Shown here: one piece after another, positions 11,181 through 20,500 of the stretch
How positions within the stretch are numbered: position 1 is the first letter of the stretch
Layout: the number at the start of each line of letters is the position of its first letter
DNA from: Lenisia limosa
Taxonomy: Eukaryota > Breviatea
Length of the DNA stretch: 22,058 bases
Assembly: GCA_001655205.1 (NCBI GenBank)
Contig: LPNZ01004716.1
Location: forward strand, 1-22,058
Direction: 5' to 3'
Translations under genes and position numbers: made by a program
Notes under the pieces: model-generated
The model's database searches: none
What the model was told of the DNA's origin: nothing
Seen by the model: the letters and a program-made list of their open reading frames with translations, nothing else

Positions 11181-14100
11181 CTAGTTCTTCTTCTTCTTGG
11201 GTTTCTGAAGGTAAGATTTCCACTGAAGGTACTTACTGGTTCATGGACCACAATATACTTATCAGGAATGCCAATATCGTTCCGCAAGTAGGACCGAATC
11301 TCCCTTTGAAGTTAGAAATATGGTGTTTATTCCAGTGTTTGACATAATGCCAAGACCAACGAATAAATTGAATTCAAAAATAAATACACCCACTTTGTGA
11401 CACTTCCCTGGATAAAAACGTCAACACCTGTTGGGTTGTTTTGTACGGTTGCTGAGGCAGCAAATTGTTTGGAGAATGCTCGTGCCTATTGAGTCAATCA
11501 CAAAAAGACAATGACACCAACCAAAGCCTGGGGGTCAAGATGGTAGTTGGTCACTCCGGACAGAATTGTAGTTTTCTTGTTTCCAGCCTTAGAGCCCTCC
11601 GATATCTGTAACGTTAGAACATAAATGATTCCAAACGTCAATCATTGGCAGCTTCTTCACAATAACAGGGTCTTTGTCGGGGAATGATATTTGGAACATT
11701 TTGGTCATTCGTTGTTGAAGTCTAAAAAGATAAGAGCCTCCGCCAAATCGAAGCGAACCCTTCATAAGCCTCCTTCTTCGGCATAAACATAGTGTTGCTT
11801 CTTGTAGAGCTTGATTTGATACATGCCTGAAGGGTTAAAGAACGTAAAAAGGATGGGAGAGTCACCAACCAGTTTCAGAACATCGTCCATGCGGTAATTA
11901 CTTCCATCAGAAAGATTATTTTCAACAGAGTATCTAAAATTGTGATTAAAGCATCAAAAGAAGCAACCCACGTCTTGAGAAAGGATTTCAGATCGGAATC
12001 AGAAAACAAGTTGTCCTTACTAAAGGGTAAAATAAGAATAAGATTCAATTTGAATTGTGAAGGTTAAGGTGCGAAATCCTCAAAAAAACAGACCTTCTCA
12101 TATCGAGTGGGATGAGAGGAGCCACGTCTGAGACCATGCGGTAAACTGCTTGGATCTGAACTGTAAAACGGACTTCCTCAAACCCTTGTTAGGATAATCC
12201 TACATTGCTGTGGGGCCCTACCCTATCATATTGTAGTAGAATAGAGGTAAAATGGGCTAATATACATTCGGTACATAATATCATCTCACTATTTAGGTCA
12301 CTTTCACACGTGTGAACTATCATTTTCCACGCAGTGAGATGATACCTCATATCCACTCGTGTGATAATTGACAAGTCTCAATGATACTCTGATAAACATT
12401 CCCTATCACCTCTATTTTATTCGCACTTTTATTGGCATTCGCGGCTGCTTTCTTTGCCTTTTGCTACAACAAATTATTACCACAAGAAACACAAACCTTT
12501 GCCATGTTCGCCTTGTGTTTAGCAGTAAGATCATCAAGGTTAATGTTAAGCATTGAAATATCAGGGGGAGGAGTGACAATGGCTGTGCTGATAAGCAAGA
12601 CTAGAATATGATACCATTTTTATACGCCTGGTGGTTGGTGTTGATTTTCATAACCTTTTGATCGCCATTAATGTTTTTAGCGGTGATGAGTCCTTTTGCA
12701 GCTTTGATCAGATTTGACAACTACAAAATCATTTCAAAATAGCGTTCCAAACCTTCTTATACGAGCTATTTTTGATATTGAGAGGAACAGGGTAGGGCTC
12801 AAGAACTTCTTCACTAAAGAACCCTGCAAGAGAAAAGCCCATTTCCGTTTTGTTCTGGAGGATAAGTACGCAAAAGAGCAAACCTCAACAGTGCGCACAC
12901 ACGCGCGCGCCAAGGCGTCCATGAACAGTTCGTCCGTTTTGGCGACTGTGAGTCCGGCTGGTTCGTCCATCATCATAGGGGTGGAAGGTTTGGAGGGCTC
13001 CTCGTCTGCCTCCGGCTCGGGCTCCCGGCTCTCTTCGGCCGGACTCTCGACCACAATGTCATTTCCATCTTCGTCTGACTCGTTGTCCTCCACTCTGAAA
13101 ATATGGTATAATAAGACGGAAACGAGATTTAGGTTGCATCTGGCCAAAGCCATTCACAAAATATATCATATATCATATCATATATTATAGTACTCAACCA
13201 TTTGACTACAACCCTTACTACACTTCTTATCATACCATCTACCATCATTCTCAACATGAAGACCAACCTTTCTTCCCAGTCATCAACATCTCCATCAAGC
13301 TAGAACGGTTAGAAGATCCAAAATGCCCAGCAAAAAGGCTCTTTGCTTTTCCAAACAACTACTTCTCACTTTCATCTTTCTCTCCTTCAATGTATTGGAA
13401 AATAGAATCATTAAGCCGACTCGATCCACCAACCTTGACATCCTTGAACTTTGGTTCTGCTTTAGAGCCCATTTCCCACAGGTGGTCCTCGAATACATGA
13501 AGAACTTTGATGGCCTTTCCCTTACGCCCTAAAAACTCACGGATACTCGGTCTTCTTTTTATTATTTTCATTTGTTTCTTCAGTAGTCCCTGCTGACTTA
13601 CATGCTGATATGATATAAATATATTTTTATACATTATGAGCCGATGGTTTGCACAATAGAATAATTGATGCATAAAAAATATCTGATTGAGATGTAACAG
13701 TTTCCACAGAGTGGACCAACCATTTTGAACAATCTCCATTCGGGACATGATCCACTTTCCAACAGCCACTGTTCCTCTGAAGCATCACGGGAGCAAAAGA
13801 TAACAGGCATAATAAGGCTACAGTTACCTTTTACTGCCTCCAACAGACACTGCTACAGGGTCGTCTTTTTGGAAGTGTCCCAATCCAGCAAGTCCGTCAA
13901 AAGGAAGAACAATGCCGGGGAACATAATGTCAGCACCCCTTTTGACAAACTTCATGACTGGCGCATGGATGGTAACGCGCAAGATGAGGCTGGGGCACTG
14001 CCACATGGCGTACACTAGATAAGAACAGTATAGGTTAGAACTATTGCCACATGGCGTACACTAGAGATAAGAACGGTATAGGGTAGAACTATTGCAAACC

Positions 14101-14431
14101 TGTTGGGAAGTAGTCTTTGTTTACTTGGAAGTAAAGTGGCTCATTATTGACAAGGACAACCTAAATATTAAATGTTGAATATCATAAGGAAAAAAGAAAT
14201 CAATGCTCACTGAAATTTTGTCCTGGAGCTTAGTAATAACAACTCCATCTTTCTTTGGTAAAAGCAATGGAGATCCGGAAAGGGATTCTAAGGTGTGTTA
14301 GTAGGCAAGTACGGTGATATACCAAGGGCGGGAAAACGTTTGACAAGGGTTTGCAGGTGGCGTTTGCAGTCACTTCCCTTGACCTGGGTCGAAGAGGCTG
14401 ATAACACACTCTGGGCGGTTTCAAACAGCAT
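11181..14431 (-). CDS. TMA64: eIF2D (ligatin/Tma64) translation factor, complete
   Basis: Cytoplasmic ribosome-recycling and non-canonical initiation factor known to deliver or remove P-site tRNA on 40S subunits. Twenty-one exons with matching phase: 14431-14323, 14287-14211, 14160-14100, 14014-13828, 13776-13721, 13528-13434, 13299-13268, 13094-12884, 12854-12753, 12720-12615, 12600-12497, 12463-12410, 12155-12094, 12019-11972, 11933-11870, 11826-11759, 11721-11637, 11605-11522, 11485-11394, 11303-11237, 11204-11181. They total 1788 nt, or 595 residues (human eIF2D is 584). Order: N-terminal domain (VKGSDCKRHL), PUA (YFPTVYAMWQCPSL, GADIMFPGIVLP, VLHVFEDHLWEMGSKAEP), acidic linker in exon 8, winged helix (NIKNSSYKKLSNLIKAA), SWIB-like part, then SUI1 (EGSKAGNKKTTILSGVTNY, HLDPQAL) and the tail KPKKKKN. 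Exon 12 is Lys/Ala-rich and unlike human. Introns 8, 9, 16, 17, 18 and 20 are only 29-37 nt. Confidence 0.95.
12156..12409 (-). repeat. TMA64 intron 12 with inverted repeats
   Basis: This 254-nt intron is the longest in the gene. It holds a 12-bp inverted repeat, tatcatctcact at 12279-12290 with agtgagatgata at 12333-12344, around a short palindrome tcacacgtgtga at 12304-12315. A second inverted pair (aatagaggt near 12240, acctctatt near 12408) spans the donor side. It may be a decayed foldback element, but no target duplication is seen. Confidence 0.45.
14001..14094 (-). repeat. 46/48-bp tandem duplication across the TMA64 exon 4 acceptor
   Basis: Copies 14001-14046 and 14047-14094 are nearly identical. 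Each holds the coding-strand acceptor ctag followed by tgtacgccatgtggc, the start of exon 4. The downstream copy (exon from 14014) gives the correct FPT/VYAMWQ join. The outer acceptor at 14060 would add 46 nt and shift the frame. Confidence 0.9.
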
Positions 14432-14826
14432 CTTCGCTGAAGAGAACCTTTGTTTTATTGAGCTTTGACTGTATGACCTTCTATCACCTCTCCTCTACCT
14501 TTCCTTCCCAATTGTTGTTTGAGTTGCGTTGTTGTGTTCACAGCTTCACACCAGTTTGCCAGTCTCAAAGAGCAAGTTTTTTGCGTGAAAAGAGTTGTGT
14601 GGGGTGCGACGTGGGGTAGTAGAATATGTTGTAAACTCCTTCTCTTTCCGCGGGCTTCCTCCTCTTGCCTGTCGCTCGCAATCTTAAGTTCTTAAAAGAA
14701 ATCTTGACACTTGGAACGCGGCCTCAGTAGGGCCTCAGCCAAGACTCAGCAAGATATTTCACATATTGACAGTGCGTGTGGTATAAAAGGGTCAGCAGCA
14801 GGTAAACAACAGCAGCCTCTTGCATC
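14432..14826. promoter_or_regulatory. Shared upstream region of TMA64 and the carrier-like gene
   Basis: 395 bp between divergent start codons with no supported ORF. The half nearest TMA64 has pyrimidine-rich stretches (14480-14520, 14635-14660). The half nearest the plus-strand gene holds a good TATA box. The promoter role is inferred from position. Confidence 0.55.
14781..14789 (+). promoter_or_regulatory. TATA box of the carrier-like gene
   Basis: gtataaaag lies 38 bp upstream of the ATG at 14827. The spacing would give a very short 5' leader. It is the only clear TATA match in this upstream region on the plus strand. Confidence 0.5.
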
Positions 14827-17573
14827 ATGGCTAACCTTGATGTTGATTCTCTTCCGGACTTCGCGCTTTCTTTTGGAATTAGAGCTTTTCCGGTTGGTGT
14901 CTTTGTGTCTTTGAGGGGTATTGGATGGAGGATAAATTATTGCGTTGTTTAATTTTCTAAACCTTGACTCGTGTAATAAACTGGGAAGGATCTCAAAAAT
15001 GTTGTTAGAAAGTAAATGGGTGAATTACATTAATAATCTTATCAATATACAGTGACCGGGAGTCTTGACCGATTTGCTGTGTGATTTCCCAAGGAAAATC
15101 GGTCAAGGGTCATTGTACTTCTCAACATCTTGCATCTGCATGACTGTTCTCTAGGATATCATGGACGGAATTCTGAGGCAAGTAACAACAGCGGTTTCTG
15201 GTCAAATGCAATCTCGAAGATACAACTTGGTCAAACAAGTTAGCTGTTCATATTAGGCAATTAGGGTGCTACTGCTTCATGGATCCCGTATGATAGAAGA
15301 GACTAATGATTCAGCTTAATAATCTTTCATAACATATTCCCATTGATTTTCCATTTGCTATTCCAATGGAGGGTAGTTATGATATATTGGGGGAAAGTAG
15401 AAAGATTGTTTGTTTGTGGCAAATGAGCATCAAGAGTTGAGCACAATGTTTCGACTACATTATTACGTTTTGCTACATTACCTTCTCACTGTCTTAGGGT
15501 TCTACATCTGCCACCGGATTCCTTTGCATAAATCCTGCAGTTCAAGCCTTGGTAAAAAACTACAAGGAAAACGGCGCAAAGGGTGGGTTTTTGATGTCAT
15601 TCAACGATCCTCAATCTTCAAACGTTACTTCTTCGCACTTTCCAATCAAATAATATGTAGTATATATAGATATGCATATCTATACTATATAGTATATCAT
15701 ATATTACATATATGATATAATATATATTATCGTTGACTATAATTCCATAGGATTTCTCTCAGGGCTGAAGTCTTCAAGTGCCAATGTTTTCGGAGGTTTG
15801 TTCTTTCAGAGACTGTTCCTTCCTTCTATTCTTCTTGTTTCTTTTGCTATCAATGTCATTTCTAGTTGTGTTAACTGCTTTTGAGACTTATTATTTAGAA
15901 ATAATTGCTGGCACTTCACAATTTGTCATTTTTCATTCGCGTAAGTGAGGTGTTTTGTGTTTGCTTTTGTCTTTTTTCTCTTTTCACTCTCCTAGTCCGT
16001 CCGTTCATCAGTGTCAATGTAGGTAGAGGATATCTTCAGCTCGGTTACCCTTTTCAACTCATGATCCCTTGTTGTCAATATGACCATTATTATTACTTTC
16101 TCTTAATTGATCAGATACTTGAGCCATGCGGAGTTCTGTTCACAATTCTCTGTCTTTCTCCTTTGACCATGGCTACTCGCATTTTTCTTGCAACCAAACC
16201 TAAAGACATCCAAAAAATTTGTGGGTAAACAAGAGCTATTCTTATTATTTTATGAATAAACCCAAAATCATATTACCCAGGTAAATTGGATGCCAGCAAG
16301 TCCATTTTCTCTATCCTTAGAGCTTTGAAGTCCACTGTTGGATGGCGAGGGCTATGGAAGGCTTCTTTCTCATTTGTTCCTGTATGATGGTATTTTCTTG
16401 ACTTCAGTTTTTTTTGATTTGGTGAGTAATTTGAAATAATGCATACAGTTTTTAAAATGAACCTTCAGGACAATTCTGCTTTGTAGGTTTTCTTATAAAA
16501 CCAAAAGGTCATTTAAAAAACTGCACGTGTATATTGATATTTGCTAAGTCAAGAAAAAGACTGAAGGAAACAGTTTCTTATTGCTCAGTTCACTGTACTG
16601 TCTCGAGTGTTCCAATTCTTCAGACCAGAGTTATTCAAGCCCGTTCTAAGTAAGTTGAAATGATTAAAAACCATGAGTAATGGCTATTACCCTCACCAGG
16701 TGATAACGAAACAAGTTATCTGCAAAAGAAGCAGTTTTCTGAATCACAGAGCCGGTACCTGAGCATTATGATTGCAATTAAGGCCGCAATTTTTAATTGG
16801 GTGGTACGCTATTTTTTTCATGGTCGTTCTATTGCTTTTGTAAACAGCCCAAAGATGTGCTTTATGGTCGTTCTATTGCTTTTGTAAACAGCCCAAAGAT
16901 GTGCTTTATTGTCTCAGCTCTACCATGTGGAATTGCTCGCCTTAGTGCCTTTGAGTAATGTGGCAGTGGCAATGACGACAGCTCTTCTTCAAGGTGACCC
17001 CATCGGCCCTCTTGAAGCTGTTTCAATCCTGATCAGTCAGGTGAGTTCAAAACAAGATACCCACCTTTGTGGTTGTGGTTTTATTGTCTTTTTTGTTCTC
17101 TAAGAATATCTCCCTTTGAATATCATAACTAGCAAAGGACCTACCTCCAATGATGGAGGTATAAAATGGATTAAAGTGCATTCTGTTAGGGGGCTGTAAG
17201 GAGTTACTTCTCTAAGTCTACTAAGGTAGTCTTGAGAGTAATACGCCAAACTAATCAAATCCGGCCTATTGTTGACATTGCATTTAAGTCGATAGATTAT
17301 ATCACCTTTTGGACCTTACTGGACTTCAGGGCGCTTCTGGCTTATGGACTGCGTACTCTGCTTTTAGCACGCACGCAACAACAATGATTCTTTTCCGTCT
17401 CATTTTGCAAACAGGAATTGCGTTTACTCCGTCGGTAAAAAACTCTACTATTGCAACAGCAGTTTTGGACTACTTGCCTTTTGGAATGGTCTCGGTATGC
17501 TGATATTGGTTTTACCCCCCAGATCAACTTAGAAGAACTTGTTCATACCAGTCAAAATCTACAGCATCCATGA
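14827..17573 (+). CDS. Divergent mitochondrial-carrier-like (SLC25-type) membrane protein
   Basis: Exons with matching phase: 14827-14892, 15155-15229, 15498-15582, 15763-15795, 15899-15940, 15996-16018, 16115-16220, 16281-16381, 16589-16649, 16700-16800, 16918-17040, 17190-17225, 17330-17494, 17523-17573, about 355 residues. Two regions have carrier-repeat layout: a hydrophobic helix, a proline with downstream basic or small residues, then a Gly-Leu-Trp turn (LSPLTMATRIFLATKPKD ... GWRGLWKASFSFVP; VPLSNVAVAMTTALL ... GASGLWTAYSAF). The canonical Px[DE]xx[KR]x[RK] is not intact, as in divergent outer-membrane members such as Ugo1, MTCH and SLC25A46. The sequence does not say which member it is, or what it transports. 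If the last 28-nt intron is not removed, the protein stops at 17503. The first exon, with its long first intron, is the weakest part. Confidence 0.6.
15048..15117. mobile_element. MITE-like element, family B copy 1, in intron 1 of the carrier-like gene
   Basis: 70-bp foldback: tacagtgaccgggagtc at the left, and at the right gggtcattgta, with the arms pairing through ttgaccgattt. The loop side contains gatttcccaaggaaaatc, shared with the copy at 20407-20486. Confidence 0.75.
15652..15735. repeat. AT-rich palindromic block in intron 3 of the carrier-like gene
   Basis: It contains a perfect palindrome, tatagatatgcatatctata, followed by more of the atatcatata and tatgatata strings seen at 2580-2605, 3115-3145, 6115-6142, 7150-7215, 13158-13190, 18700-18735 and 20490-20520. 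Confidence 0.75.
16821..16908 (+). repeat. 44-bp exact tandem duplication near an acceptor in the carrier-like gene
   Basis: Copies 16821-16864 and 16865-16908 are identical and end 9 bp before the acceptor used at 16917. Each copy contains ttgtaaacag, a plausible alternative acceptor. The phase and downstream frame favour the site at 16917. Confidence 0.9.
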
Positions 17574-20500
17574 CTGAAATGGTATCAATATATGTATTTA
17601 AACGATCTACAATTTCTATGAGCAAGTTGGAGTCCTTCTAGAGTCAGTCAAATGAGGAAAAGCCTACAGTTTTGCTGAAGGCGATTGTGGTCTATTTGAA
17701 GGGTTCTGTTGGGTCTTTCGGGGAGGCTGACTGCCGAAAAGGGCCAAAGATGCTAAATTGTAACTTCAGTGATAAAGACATACAATCTGTTCCTTTTAAA
17801 TTCATCCTTGTTGCTCCCTTGGCGCTATTTAGGCGCAATAAGGCTTCCTAAACAATTAGTTTCAAACACCCGACTTTATGATTTAGTTTCAAACACCCCA
17901 CTTTATGATTTAGTTGTCGATCAGCTTCACAGCTTGATCCCCATTTGGGGGTGTAGTCAAAAACAGAAGACTTCTGAAGAATCAGCAACAATTATGAGGA
18001 GTTATTACCATAGTAGATCCTGGGGTCTTTGATCCCTTCGAAGAGTTGAGCCGGCCTCCTACACCTCCCAGCCCAACTAGGGGCATTGACAGCGTAACTC
18101 TATTTTGTTACAAATGTTCGTAGTTGTTATCATGATTTGTCTTACTCTTGACTTGACCGACTGGTGGCAGTTGACGGACGTTTTGTTCGGCTTGCTCTTT
18201 CCTTGAGTATTAAACTCATCACAGCGTATGTACATACATATGTATTATACACACATAGTATTATGTAGCAAAACAGGTTGTAAAGCTAAATATACTATGA
18301 TATTATNNNNNNNNNNNNNNNNNNNNNNNNNNNNNNNNNNNNNNNNNNNNNNNNNNNNNNNNNNATATTTCCTTAGAATCCCTACTACTCAACAAATAGG
18401 CTTCAAAAAGGATTCAAAGTTAAAAATTTCGGCTTCTTATTGAGCTCTATGTATCCCAAATATTGTACTTTGACAAGAATTTTAAACCGACTTTTGAAAT
18501 GAATAAGAAAACAAATCACCCTAAAAGGGTAACCAAAGTCAAGATAATTTTACTTCAAATTTTGCGAAATAAACACAATGTTTACCTACTGTAGACGTGT
18601 TTTTCAAAAATAGAGTGATCTCGTAAAAATAAAAAGAGAAAAAAAAAGCAGAATTACTTGAAAAAACGAGAATTAGTAAAAAACCCCAGAATTTAGAACG
18701 GCCGATATGATATACTATATCGTATGATATGATAAAAAAAGGAGAACAATCATTTTGGGACTGAAGCAATACCAAGCAAATAAGGACCCAAATACAGTAT
18801 CTATTGTTACTCTCAATACCAAGCAAAAAAGAATACAGTATCTTTCTGTTGCCCACTTTTGGTCTGGAAGCTTTCGCCGATTGTGGTCTTTGGTGAAATG
18901 CGTGAACCTAAATTTCAGAAAAGCCTAAAGATACCCCTACCTCCCTTGACCGGTTCATTTGTTCAAGGTCATCCAGAGTTAAGTCTAAAGACATGCTGCC
19001 AATGGAATCCTGCGTCACAGTTGTTTCTATCATAGCAGTCTTGGACGGTATCCATTGGGCCGGGCAGTTTGAACTTGATGTCTGGATGGGTCTGAGAACC
19101 GTCCCGGGTTGGGGCTTCGAAGTCGACCTAGACTTTTAGCGGACCAGGGGACCTTGGCGTAACAAACCGTGAACTGGGGGACTGTAAAACAACCACTCTC
19201 TCAGATTCATTATCAATTCGCTCTGTCTGTAAGCCAAAATCTGACCCTTTGGTGGGCAGGGAAAACAGCCTTTGTTCTGAACAATGAGCCCAAATTTAAT
19301 GCCCCACTCCTCCTACTATGATTATGCCCGGTATGCCTGTCAGACTGTGGCAGAGCCTCCAAAAGAGCGGATACCTTAAACAACGCAGTGTTAGAGGAAA
19401 GGCTGTCATCGGCGCTCTCATATTCTATTGGCGACGTGGAGGGAAGAGGGGTAATGGCAAGCGGCGAGTCCAGAGTTTTGACTGACATGCTCACTGAAAG
19501 AGGCGGATATGTTGGTGATGCGCTTCCCTCTCTACTGCTTGTATCATCACGCGGCCATTCGTTGGATTCTGGAGGTGGTGATGGAGTGAGCCAGCGTGGT
19601 GTTGAGGGTGTGCTATCTGCTGACATGTTGACGGGTCCAAAGAAGTCGTCGCCTTGGGAGTGAAAAAAGTTAAAAGTGGGAACTCATACCTAATTGCGGT
19701 ATTGTCGGAGTCTGAATTCTTGGGCTCAAGTTTTCAAGAGGAGAGGGCACCCGCGGTTTAGACTCATTGAAAGGTCTCCTCGGGTCGGAGTTGATATCAA
19801 TCAAATGCTGGGGTTCCTGGAGGAACACGACAGGAGAAGATGCGGTCTATACTATTAAAGAGCGCCATGGGTTGCCATTATACTAGTTTCCAGAATAATA
19901 TATCATATTGTACAAAGACATACTATTACATTTATCATGTTCTAATAAATATAATATGTATTATTTTTGTAATATAGTTTTATATTAATTATAATATCAT
20001 AAGTAGTAAATATATATTATATGATATATAATACTACAACATCATAATCATATATTACTTATCATATATCATATATAATATACTAATATCATATAATATC
20101 ATATAATATACTAAAATCATATAGTATGATATAGTATATAAATAATCATACTAATTATTATTATATGATATCGATATAGTATGAATATTATAGTAGTATT
20201 ATACAACATAGTGTAATAATAAAGTAGTGTTTAAACACATTACTTTGATCATGACATCCAATATGTCAACATGATTTGATTATGAACACATACTCGCACG
20301 TTGCCTACTGTTGGTGTCCTTGGACGAGGTTTGGATGGGCTTTGAGGCTTCTGAACAATCACAAGTTGAGTGAAAACAAAACATGGAGAGGACGTACTAG
20401 GAATACACAGTGATCGGGATAAGTCCTGACCGAATTGCTCTATGATTTCCCAAGGAAAATCGGTCAAGACTTATCTCGGTCACTGTACATATCATATACG

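Noticed and set aside
12714-13190. 158-codon plus-strand open frame, the longest without N on that strand
   Set aside because: It is the antisense shadow of TMA64 exons 8 and 9. The Ser-rich text is the complement of the acidic linker, and the minus-strand reading matches eIF2D.
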